Positions 10,483 to 20,459 of a stretch of 64,000 bases of DNA are shown here, piece by piece. This DNA is from Lucifuga dentata (lineage: Eukaryota > Chordata > Actinopteri > Ophidiiformes > Bythitidae): assembly GCA_014773175.1 (NCBI GenBank), contig VXCM01005571.1, positions 1 through 64,000 of the forward strand, written 5' to 3'. The notes beneath the pieces were generated by a model. The model worked only from the letters and a program-made list of their open reading frames with translations, searched no databases and had not been told where the DNA came from. A program made the translations under genes and the position numbers. Position 1 is the stretch's first letter; each line of letters begins with the position of its first letter.

Positions 10483-12430
10483 AGCTGGCCACCCCTAATG
10501 TGCACAGCTAGAATAAATGACTTAGTGCTGAAGCACACTGCAGTACCCGTGAGTGAGTGTGTATCTACGTATGTAAGTGTGTTTGCTTGTTCGGTTGTTG
10601 GGGGATGGGGGCATGGGGGAGGTAACAATGTATGACAGGTAAATAGAGGACGCTTCCTCAAGGAGGAAGACAGATTCACAGCCACAAGCGACACACATGC
10701 CCACACCCATCAACACACAAACACACACCAACCCTCAGGTGATTTATGAAACGTGTCAGCTTTGCAAGTGTTTGCATGAGGAGGATTTGATGTATCACCC
10801 CTCCACTGCCCATCCAACAAGTTACTGTTGGATGCATTTTCACTGAACTTGACAAAAAGCTATGTGCCTGTGTGAGTGTGTGAGTTCATGCGTGTGTGCA
10901 TGTGTGTGTGAACAATGTTTGCATGGCATGAGTGCTTTTAGTACTGGATGACTCTCAACATTAGGTGGAGCTCACTGTGTCATCAATCAGTGACAGAGAA
11001 TAATTGCACCAGTTTGCCTCTGCTGGCAGTTTACTGTTTGTAATCGTTTAGGAAAGTCAAGCTAACAGAGGACACAGACATAGAGACACAAACACACACA
11101 CACACACAAAATGATAAATTTTTGGCTTTAAGGTAAAGGCATGCACATCAGTTACTCGGCATTCTCTTGTCATTTTATTGACCTTTAGGTATTTGCAGCA
11201 ACATCTACACAAATCGTCATAAAAAATAAACATTAAGCACATGTACCCATTACATATAATGACATACAGTACATGCAAAAATACGCAGCATGGCTGCACA
11301 AGATTCATGTTAAACTTTAAATGTAAAGGATGACATGATGTGACTCTGCTATTTTTGGTTGAGTCGTGTCCCGCCTTGGTGTTTGTGAATGAAGCAATAA
11401 GTGACGCTGGGATGACGAGACATGATTTCTTGTTACATTTCCGAGCTTTTTCTAGCACACGTCTTAAACATCTCAGCTTTGTTTAAGAAAAAAAGGCCAA
11501 CTGAATGTTTAACCGCTTTACATTTTTTAGATGCTATTGTTAACCATTCTATGAAAAGAAATAAGTCAACGTCATTTCCAGTTACTTTTCTGAAATGAAC
11601 AGGTAGTTCTAAAAGCTTTATGTTTAAGAACAGACTATAACAGGTCAATATGGGGTATGACTTGGCAACAGAGGATATAGATCAGATTACCAATTATTGA
11701 TAATCGATATCGATAATATCAATTATTATTGATTATCAATTATAAAGATTAGAAGAACAGATCAGAATAGTCCCATCTGTCCTCTATAGTTTCAAGCAAC
11801 ATGTAGACTAATGGAGGTAAGGTGCTTATAATGGAAACAATGTGATTTTGTGATATATTTAGCTTTTATGTTAAAAAAGTAAGGAATAATTACTTTGCCT
11901 TTGCTGTTGTGTCACCATGAAGCCTGCAGGCCAAAGCCATACAAACTAAACTAGATGCAGAATGACAATGCATATAATCATGGTTACTTTATTGATTAAT
12001 AAGTTAGGGTTTGTATCCCAAGTGTGATACCTAAAGGCAACACCACTTTCAAAACAGTACAGCTTGACTACATTAACTCAAGAAAGCATGTACAGAAGTA
12101 GAGGCCACTATAGAGGTCAAAGCTTCCCCTCTGCGGCACAACTGGTGTTTCCCTAATCTCAGGATGAATGTTCTTTCAGCGATTGACAGACTGATCAATG
12201 ACTGAGAGAGTTTTACAATCAGCCTATTCAACCTGATCTAATAAGCTGCAGTAGTTGCTCAGTACCTATGGGGAACAGATGCAGGCAAGATGTGTGATGA
12301 GATGAGGGATGTTTCATGTCTAAATCTGCTGAGCAGTAACAAGCAGAAAGAGCAAAGGACTTCATAATTCCACCCTCAACAGGAGATAATTATCCCTGGA
12401 AAGCCTGACCCATGAAATAATTATCAGAAA
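10483..12430. other. Unique non-coding sequence with an AT palindrome
   Basis: Ordinary sequence except for 11685-11745, a cluster of ATTGAT/ATCAAT units around the 12-bp palindrome ATCGATATCGAT (11703-11714). That resembles the subterminal motifs of the hAT ends but lacks a GCTGCAAC terminus. Confidence 0.4.
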
Positions 12431-12544
12431 ATTATATATCTATCTATCTATATATCTATATATCTATATATATATATTTACAATTTATTTCTTTATTGAA
12501 CCCTTTAACAAACACCCCCCCCCCANTTTTTTTTTTTTTTTTTT
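12431..12544. repeat. (TATC)/(TA) tract and C-run/T-run junction
   Basis: Degenerate TATC/TATA repeats (12435-12476). About 35 bases later come a run of Cs, the join CAN (N at 12526) and a T run. A C-run abutting a T-run at an N is more likely a false join than true sequence. Confidence 0.75.
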
Positions 12545-14581
12545 GTACATTTGCTACATCATGCATTTATGTCACTCAACAGGATTTCACCTGGAACATT
12601 TTTTTTAGATATAATATAATAGGTGTTTTGATCAATAACTGATCATGTTGATTATGTAAAGGCCTCAGAAAATCATGTATCAAATGTGACACAAATGGAG
12701 TCATAGGGTTATTCAAATATGGCAGACTTCTCTTTCTCTTTACCTTTTCCTCTTTCTGTCGCAGTAGCTCTCTCTCCTTCCTGATCTTCCCCCTGCTGTT
12801 AGCTGAGTGGGAGAGCTAGAGGACTGCACTCCCTCTGCATGGCAAACAGTGGAGGGAGAGGGAGGGGTGAGACCGAGCATTGATGTAAGTGATTCCATTA
12901 GAAGGCGTTGACACTGGCATTAGGGGCTATCGACACGGCCACAGGTATTAATAATATAATGAGGATGTTAAACCATCACAGTGCTTGGTTGACACAGTGT
13001 ATGTAAGAGTGTGTGTGTGTGTGTGTTCTCTGTGCAAGAATGGTTATGTATACCCGGTGAAGACACTCTCAAGGTTGGAGAGAAAGGAGGAGAAAGGATT
13101 AGTCGTGCTGTCTTTGCAGATCAGTGGTAGCAAATGTCTGCATTCGCAACATAAGAAAAATGTGTTTCTTCTTATCAGATTCTGCACTGTGTTAACTGAG
13201 CTATAGTTAGGCCACTGGTACTGATACATCTGATACTGGTACGGATACATCTGAATATCAGTCTCAATGCTGTTTCCCTGTAGCTGGCAAAACTAAGCTT
13301 AACTGTGAGGCATCTTTTGCACTTATATTTTGACCTCATATTTTCATCTGCTCAGAACTGCAGGCTTAAAATACTGAAAATAGCATATAGTTTTATCAGG
13401 AATGACATTATGAGTACGTAGCATCACTGGTGACATCGCTGATGAAGAGCTTGCATGCTGTCTGTGGTGCTGAACACCATGGCAACTGTAAATGATATTT
13501 CACAGGGGCTTATTTCAAGCACAGATAACAGGTGTGGGAGTTCTCTGAGATATATTTCTTGTTTCAATACTTAACATCAACACCCAAAACAACCTATTTT
13601 AAGCCTGCAGTTCCGAGCAGATGTGAATGAGATCAAAATATTAAGTGCAAAAGATGCCTCACAGTGTGAACTTCAGGATATTAGAAAGCTCTGATCCTCC
13701 AAAATCAACTTAAGCCTTAAAACACCACACACAGCATCTATAACCAAAGCCCAGTCTGTAAAGATTTGTAGCGTTTTCCATCACAGAACTCCACAGACTC
13801 TTCTGTACAGGTCAACGCTGATGAAGGTCCTCATTAGGGCATTAATGTCAAGAATGTCCAAAATATTGTGGTGAATATGCATGACAGCACGGTGTGTCAG
13901 CGTTTGAGGTTTATGGATGGAGCTTAGACATACTTGCTCTAGTCAGGCTCTGTAAAAGTACAAAAGAAGGTAAAGGGATTCTACATTTGCTAGACAACTT
14001 CTCTCCGAGCTTCTGTTTTTGTGCCATTTTGGTCAAATCTCTTGTTGTTTTGTCTGCACCAACATTCCTTTGTCTCTTTCACTCATTATCCTTTCAACAC
14101 GTCTGAAAAAACTACTGTTGTGTCCTCTCATGAAAGCAACATGATGTTCTTGCAGCATAAAGAGCTACAATAAGCTGCATGGCTGGATGGAGATGATGAC
14201 AAACATGTCAAGTCTTATGTAACAGCTACACTTTTTAATGTACTTCAGTTGAGACGAAGCATGAATTTCAAAGTGAATCAGTTTTGAGCATCTATAGCCT
14301 GCAATCTGTAATCATACACGAATAGTCCTGTTCAACCTAATTTGGAGGTTGGAGAGCAGTGACACAATAAAAATGGTGCCTTTACCTGGAGATGTTCTAC
14401 ATGCTCTGCTTTTGAGAATGTTAATCAGGTTTGAGTTGTAGCTGTTCAGTTAACAACTCCAATGCTGCATTAACATTCATGCTAGCTGCTGGGTTGATGA
14501 CATTTTACTGTATTCCAACAATAACCAGGTGAAATTTCTATATAAATGTGACATTAAAATTTACATTTAGATTGATCTATC
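12545..14581. other. Unique non-coding sequence
   Basis: A short (GT)n tract at 13010-13026. Otherwise unremarkable: no coding, repeat or RNA-gene signal. Confidence 0.45.
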
Positions 14582-14619
14582 TATATATCTATATATCTAT
14601 ATAGATATATAGATATATA
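14582..14619. repeat. Perfect 38-bp AT palindrome
   Basis: Each base from 14582 pairs with its mirror partner up to 14619 around the centre at 14600/14601 (CTATATAG). It is built from TATC units that switch to GATA units at the centre. Two direct copies of TTCTATATAGCTATAAA follow (14630-14669). Confidence 0.9.
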
Positions 14620-14689
14620 TATATATAGTATTCTATATAGCTATAAAGTGTTCTATATAGCTATAAAAAAAAGCTTACCAAACATTTTA

Positions 14690-14806
14690 AAGGACCATAC
14701 TGGTGGTTTTGCATGTTTGAGCCCAATATATACAATCCATATACATGTTACGTTATTGACAACCATTTCTCAAATTATACTACTGGAATGGCAACTATTA
14801 GAATTG

Positions 14807-14850
<44 letters not shown>

Positions 14851-14874
14851 ANGGAATGGCAACTATTAGAATTG

Positions 14875-14918
<44 letters not shown>

Positions 14919-15198
14919 ATAAAACAATATAATATATATACAATATAATTGTTATATTGTTGTTATACAATATTAGAATTGTTTTTCCTACCTTCCAGGC
15001 TACCATTGGGTTCAGTTCACTCCAGTACACTATAAAAGCCAACTTGTAGAAATTTGAAACAGGCTTGAGATAAGTAATCCATTACAATGAACATGACGCC
15101 AATTAAATTTTTTGTCAAAGTAACTTTGGTTTGTCAGTAACATATATGCGGGTAGCATTTATTGGGCTAAACCATGCAAAATCACAAGTGTGGTCCTT
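14690..15198. mobile_element. AAGGACC-family inverted-repeat element, copy A
   Basis: The left end is TA|AAGGACCATACTGGTGG...TTTGCATG then TTTGAGCCCAAT. The right end mirrors it: ATTGGGCTAAACCATGCAAA then ATCACAAGTGTGGTCCTT|TA. The imperfect inverted repeats extend about 40 bases from each end, and each end abuts TA. No protein is encoded. A (TATC)n microsatellite lies inside and is artificially doubled around N 14852. Four more copies lie at 16077, 30206, 33311 and 41438. A TA target points to a Tc1/mariner-type mobilising transposase. TTAA, and so piggyBac, is possible for this copy but does not fit copy B or C. Confidence 0.8.
14785..14919. repeat. Assembly-duplicated (ATCT)n block around a single N
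   Basis: The stretch starting GGAATGGCAACTATTAG and running into (ATCT)n appears twice, before and after N 14852, with identical non-repeat parts. This is what an unmerged overlap between two contig ends looks like. The true locus probably has one copy with a longer or shorter ATCT tract. Confidence 0.85.
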
Positions 15199-15200
15199 TA

Positions 15201-16076
15201 AATAGAATCTGTTCACATAGCATAGCTTGTGCACAGCCACAAAATTAGCAGAGATGATTTTACTGTGTTCTTTTTTGACACAATCTAAGTAGTTGTGTCA
15301 CATGAGCACAGATCCCTTCACATGAGCACAAATCCCTAATCCTTGAACTCAAAAATGCATAGAGCAGCTTGTTTTATGTAATGCCAACATATCAAACCAA
15401 TGACGGCAAGAAAACAACTCCAAACTGAGCTCCAAACTACAATGCCTTTTTGCCAGCAAAAAAAAATCAAAACTAAAACCTCACACACAGTATATGCTGC
15501 AAAAAAAAAAAGTCATATCCTCTCTTACAGAAGGTTGTGACAACCTTGTTAGCCACTTGGTTGCAAAGTCCCTCAAATACTAAAAACATTAACTACAGTT
15601 AACTTATGCAAAATGAAGACATAATACTTTGGAAATGAATACTTTGGAATGAACCTGTCTCATACTGTGTTTAGAAGCTGGGAATGTGTGGTCACAAACA
15701 GGAACATTCTCTGTATTACCTGCATGAACAGAGATGGCATAACAACTCAACGTTTTCGAGGATATTTGCATAATGTGACTATCATATCGATGCAGACTGG
15801 GGTTGTGAACATGAGATCATCTCCTTTCATCTGCCTCACTGTTGCCTTTTATATCCAATGTCATAATATGTTTTCACCCTTCATTTCCTCATTCCATCAT
15901 ATGCTGCATATAACTCATCACTAAGCTATTATTCCTTCTCCAAAGATTCACATCTATAAACCAACTTCTCTCCATTTGTGACTCCACTACCTCTTTTCAA
16001 GTTTACTCCCATCTCTCCTCACTCAGTCCCTCCTGATCACTAATTCATCTGTCATTTTTCTTCCCTTTTTCTTTGC
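15201..16076. other. Unique non-coding sequence
   Basis: Contains a 20-bp tandem duplication (TCACATGAGCACAGATCCCT, 15298-15317 and 15318-15337, one mismatch). No coding signal. Confidence 0.45.
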
Positions 16077-16478
16077 AATACCAGCTATACGTATTGTGTG
16101 TTTGAGCCCACCTGCATACAGGTTACGTTACTGACAACATTCAACAAGCCATCGCAACAAACACTATATTATCTATTATTTTGGTTGAAGTAATGTTATT
16201 TAACATGGAGCTGCATGGAAGACAATGTATTTCTCCACCAGGGAATTACAGTCCCAGGAGGAGGTGGCTTTTACAGAGAAATTAAAGCAACCATGGCTTC
16301 TACAACTGTGCATAAGTGTTAGAAGGTAAAACATTGAATTTTAAGGTGGGTATCACCTGAACATTTGACTTTGAAAGATTAGAGGATTTGGGTTTTGGAA
16401 TTTGGTTGACTGTAATGGTACATGTACGTGGGTAGTATTTACTGGACTTAAACATGGAAAATTACTGGTATGGTCCTT
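16077..16478. mobile_element. AAGGACC-family inverted-repeat element, copy C
   Basis: Right end ATTACTGGTATGGTCCTT|TA is intact. The left end is eroded (AGCTATACGTATTGTGTG then TTTGAGCCCA) but clearly homologous to the other copies. The interior shares phrases with copy B (41438-42043): ACATGGAGCTGCATGGAAGA / ACATGGAGCTACACAGAAGA, CTCCACCAG, CTTTTAC, TTTTAAGGT, CACCTGAA, TTAGAGGATTTGG. The right-hand flank is TATATC, not TTAA, which favours a TA target. Confidence 0.75.
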
Positions 16479-16636
16479 TATATCTTAAGTTCCTTATAGT
16501 CCTCTTTCATAAACCCTCTTATACTTTGCCTTGCTCTTCATTTCTCTCATTTTATCCTTCTTCCTTTTCACACTGTCTATCTCTCTCTTCCTCCAATAGC
16601 AAGGGAGTGAGTGTGACTGCAGTGTGACCTACTTAG

Positions 16637-16637
<1 letters not shown>

Positions 16638-16677
<40 letters not shown>
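16638..16677. repeat. (CTG)13 trinucleotide repeat
   Basis: Forty bases of GCT/CTG repeat. A 60-codon plus-strand frame crosses it and would encode a leucine run resembling a signal peptide. It has no homology I can recognise and no splice context, so I treat it as a microsatellite, not an exon. Confidence 0.9.
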
Positions 16678-17114
16678 ACTGGCATGGCTGAGAGTTGGCG
16701 CAGTGATGTAGGAACCAGGCAGGCTCCTATAGTAGGCACTGCCAAACACTCACCGAGCACCCACCAATCACAATTGGTGCATTTGTTTGTTTCCAGACCT
16801 CCCTAAAAATTGACGTATAGTGATATTAACTATGATGTGATTATTAAAATAATTGCTGGTAAGAATTTGATACTGAAAAGACTAAACGCTTCTACAAAAC
16901 ACTGTATTTTCTAAAATTGTTTTTCCCAAGAAAGAACTACCAGGTAGTGCCAGGTGATCGAAACAGAGTTGGGTATTGCTTGATTTTTTTTTTATTAAGT
17001 TAATCCTTTATTAAATGAATCCTTTGAGGTATTCTTTTACTTTCATGGCCTTGCTACATGTATGGCAGCACCACCTTTAGGTTTAATTTGTAGTACTATG
17101 TTATGTCTGATTGA
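16678..17114. other. Unique non-coding sequence
   Basis: Nothing recognisable. It separates two transposon-rich segments. Confidence 0.4.
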
Positions 17115-17525
17115 GTGGGAGATTGATAGGTGATAGGTGCAGCATCTGCAGCCCTGTACTGGACTGTTGTGGTGAACAAAGAGCTGAGATTGAAGAAAAA
17201 GCCCTCAGTTTACCAGCTGATCTACATTCAAACCCTTACCTTATGATCATGAGCTCTGGGTAGTGACCAACAGAATGAGATCGTGGTTACAAGCCGCCAA
17301 AATGAATTTCCTCCATATGGTGTCTAAACTCACCCTTAGGGACAGGTGGAGGAGCTTGGGCATCAGGAGGGAGCTCAGGGGTAGAACTGGTTCTTCTTCC
17401 CTTTAAAAGGTGCCAGCAGAGGTGGGCATTTGAGCAGGGTGGCTACCTAGGGATGTATTCTGGGCACATCCAACTGGGAGGAAACCAAGGGTCAGACCCA
17501 GAATACGATGGAGGGATTATATATC
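17115..17525 (+). pseudogene. LINE ORF2 C-terminal remnant, part 1
   Basis: The plus strand from about 17252 reads ELWVVTNRMRSWLQAAKMNF, then FLHMVSKLTLRDRW and LGIRREL before a stop near 17405. These phrases are characteristic of the region after the reverse transcriptase in a LINE family abundant in fish genomes (usual form WVVTERMRS, SLRDRVRS, REEL). Upstream DNA from 17115 (GGGAGATTGATAGG, GTGGTGAACAAAGAGCTGAG) and downstream DNA to 17525 also follow that family. The frame is broken by stops and indels. The remnant is interrupted at 17525 by a hAT-like element and resumes at 18519. The clade is not assigned. Confidence 0.75.
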
Positions 17526-18516
17526 CAGGGGTGAGAAGTAATGAGTTTAATTTACTCTCGTTACTGTAAAGAAGTTGTTTTTTTCTGTACTTGTAATTTT
17601 TGAGTAACTTTTAAAAAAAGTAGTTTTACTTTTACTTAAGTAATTGCATATGTCATTCATAGAATAAATTAATACTGCACATCATAGCATTTTTAGCCAA
17701 GGCTAGTTTGCAAAGCTTAATCTTTAGCTTTAATCCCTAAAACCCCTTTAACCCTAAACTGACAAATTAAGAAGAAAACAATCCCTGGCCACATGTAAGC
17801 GACCAGTTCTGCTTTAAGCAAAAAGCACACAGCTACATCATGCAGTGCAAACTCTGCTTGCTGAAAAATGTGGAATTAGCAGCTTGTCAGAACTCAGCAT
17901 CAAACCTGCATGTGGAGGTAAGTTAACTAACTTTATCCTGCTAATTATTCATACTAATCACTAGCTTTGCCGACATCTATGTCCAAAATAATATGCTTTC
18001 ACTTGTTTATGGGTTGCAGTTTTGCTAATACTGAAAAATACACACGTTAATGCTGATTATGGGTAGCTCCTGAGTTAATTGACCTTAGAATTAGCATGTG
18101 TAGGATGGGCAGTTTCAGTGTGGAATTTTTGTTAAATGTTAGGTCAAATATTGTCGTTAGTCAAATATTGTAATAGTTAAATTGACTGCAATTCTTTTTT
18201 CCACCCAAATGTAGAGTAATATCAATTAATATTAGAATGCTCAATGGAATAACACATTTTAAATTCATCACAAAGTCAATGTTAAGTCTTTGCTCGGAGA
18301 GCATTGCAGCAAAATTGTTTATAATTTATGTATTTTTGCATTTTTTGATAACAATGTAACTCAGTACTTTTTACTCAGAGTACAAAATACAGTTTTACTT
18401 TTATTTAAGTAAATTTTTACACAAATACTTTTATTTATACTTGAGTAAAATTTCATCAAAGTAACAGCACTTTTACTTGAGTAAAATATCTTATTACTCT
18501 TTCCACTTCTATATAC
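17526..18516. mobile_element. hAT-like non-autonomous element inside the LINE
   Basis: The left end CAGGGGTGAGAAGTAATGAG is followed by dense TTACTTTTACTTAAGTAA motifs, and the right side has mirror motifs (TTTTACTTGAGTAAAATATC, then ATTACTCTTTCCAC). From memory this matches the CAGGGGTGGAAAGTAAC-type ends of non-autonomous hAT elements. The LINE reads continuously if the segment is removed: ...GGGATTATATATC joins CCCATCTGGCCTGAGAA. TATATC is present on both sides (17520-17525, 18519-18524), consistent with a partly decayed 8-bp target duplication. The right terminus is mutated (CCACTTCTATATAC instead of CCACCCCTG). It encodes no protein. Confidence 0.65.
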
Positions 18517-18518
18517 AG

Positions 18519-18610
18519 TATATCCCATCTGGCCTGAGAATGTGTTGGGATCCCCCAAGAAAAGCTGAAGGATGCGGCTAGGGAGAGGGACTTATGAGTT
18601 ACTATGCTTA
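18519..18610 (+). pseudogene. LINE ORF2 C-terminal remnant, part 2
   Basis: TATCCCATCTGGCCTGAGAA, then GGGATCCCCCAAGAAAAGCT and GGGAGAGGGAC, continue the LINE of 17115-17525. In the family this part encodes a tryptophan-rich WR-Y...LAWERLGIP...EEVAGERE stretch. It is too degraded to translate over more than a few codons. Confidence 0.65.
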
Positions 18611-19279
18611 GAGTGTTAAAATATTCATTTTCCAGATAAGTGTTGGAAAATGGAAGGATGTAAGTTTATTTAAGTTTGCCAAGATGCTCACATTTTGCAA
18701 GCATGCAAAAAAATGTGTTGTTTTCCAACCTCCAGTATTATTCCATGTTGCTATGACCTGCTAGAGAAGCCAGATATGTGAGGACAATTCCATCAATGCT
18801 GAATATTCAGACATAAATTTAGAAAAAAAAAACTCTCCAGCAGCTGCTTCTGGCACCCATCATTTTGTCCTTGGGTTAACACATTTTCAAAGCAAAGAGA
18901 ACAAAAACTATTGAACTACTATTTGACCTAAATCTTTTTTTTTCTTTTTTTTTTTTTCCAGTTTAAACAGCCCAGAGTGGAACCACATCAGCCAAACAAG
19001 GAAGTGAAGGTTGATCCAGAGGGAAAAACAAGTCTTCAGCTGTCGTTAACATCAATTTTCTTCTGTTCATGCATATTTAATCTTCTCTATCTCTCCAGAA
19101 TTATAGCTATGTACAATACATACCACACACACTCTCTCTACATAAGCACAAATGCTGCAAAATAGGAGAATAATGAGTAACCCTTACCGATAAAAAACAA
19201 CAATACTGCAAGGTTTTATGGCTTACCCAAACCCTTTGAGTAAACCCAGATGTTGTGACACAGAGGATGATATTGAGAG
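18611..19279. other. Unique non-coding sequence
   Basis: Poly(T)-rich patch at 18933-18958. Nothing else recognised. Confidence 0.4.
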
Positions 19280-19317
19280 CTGTTTTCTCAGACATGTACT
19301 GAGAAAACAGTACATGT
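19280..19317. repeat. Two overlapping, mutually exclusive hairpins
   Basis: CTGTTTTCTCAG (19280-19291) is the exact reverse complement of CTGAGAAAACAG (19299-19310). ACATGTACT (19292-19300) is the exact reverse complement of AGTACATGT (19309-19317). The two hairpins share bases and cannot form together. Such a layout can arise from a local template switch during replication. Confidence 0.85.
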
Positions 19318-20459
19318 TGAATGTGCATCAACAATTGAATTACAATAAATAAGAGTCAACAGACAACCAGAAACGAATGCAAACAATACAGTTTTGAAGG
19401 GCGATATTTGGGTGGGTGTACCTTTGTTCATGCATGTTTGTGTAAATGATTGTGTAAGTGTGTGCATGCATGTGCACTGGGTGAAACGATGGGTTCCCTG
19501 TGGTGGGCTAGAGTGAATTTACCTGTAGCAGAACTGTGACCTGCTCCAGATGTTGTGCTAATGAGCTGGGACGTTAGTGCCACATTGTCATACAATGTAC
19601 ATTAATTTAGAGCAGCAGAGCTCTTTCTTTGTTTGTTTTTCCTTTCCATTAACCACAGCTTTTTATTATGCAGCACTCTAAGCATTTCGTTTCCCCCCTT
19701 TAAAACACATTTGAAAACCATTTTATTAATTTCCAGATTGCTGCAATCTCCTTAACAATGAAGCTGCTACAGCCAGGTGAAAACACTTCCATGGACTTTT
19801 CTGAACAGTGCAACTCGGTGGAACAGAACAATATGTAACATGATCCAATTATCCATCCGCATAGCCAAGTCTTCAAAGAGATACTTTATGAGAACAACCA
19901 TAGATTGTTCCTCCATAATTTGTCATTTCAGTCATTAGCCATTCTGTGGAAATGCATGAGTGCATTAGATAAGTAGTGGCACTTGCATGATTGGATTGCA
20001 CGCACAGAACCGGGTGGGAATGAGAACATTTCATTAGGCAAATTTGCATGAGTATGTGTTTGTGTAAGGCAGAGAGAGAGGGTGGGNGGGGGGGAGAGAG
20101 AGAGAGAGATGGGTGTAAATTGGTGAGAGAAATACGTGAGGCATGTACTATAGGCGCTTCTATGGGTATGTGCATGATCAACAGTCAGTGTGCCTAGATA
20201 TATATAGTATATATTTTCATATTACACACTGTGTTCGCGTGCAAGGAATAGAAATGCACTTTTACGTGAGAGCTGAGCTATCATGCCGTAGTGCCTCCAG
20301 CATAGGCCTTATTCCCTGCATGCCTGGTTTCCTCACGCAGGACCGACTGTCACTTTCCATATACTCATTATGCAGGACCCCACACAGAGCTCCCCTTTCA
20401 TTTGCTGGATTTAAACTGGCTAATTGGTGTGGTACCATTCATGAAAACAGTGTTTGAAT
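19318..20459. other. Unique non-coding sequence
   Basis: GA/GGGT simple sequence at 20071-20110 with a single N at 20087. Otherwise unremarkable. Confidence 0.4.

Noticed and set aside
11685..11745. ATCGATATCGAT palindrome cluster as a hAT relic
   Set aside because: The required GCTGCAAC terminus is absent; low-complexity AT sequence explains it.
16624..16806. 60-codon frame with a 13-leucine run resembling a signal peptide
   Set aside because: The leucines come from the (CTG)13 microsatellite and the rest has no homology I can recognise.
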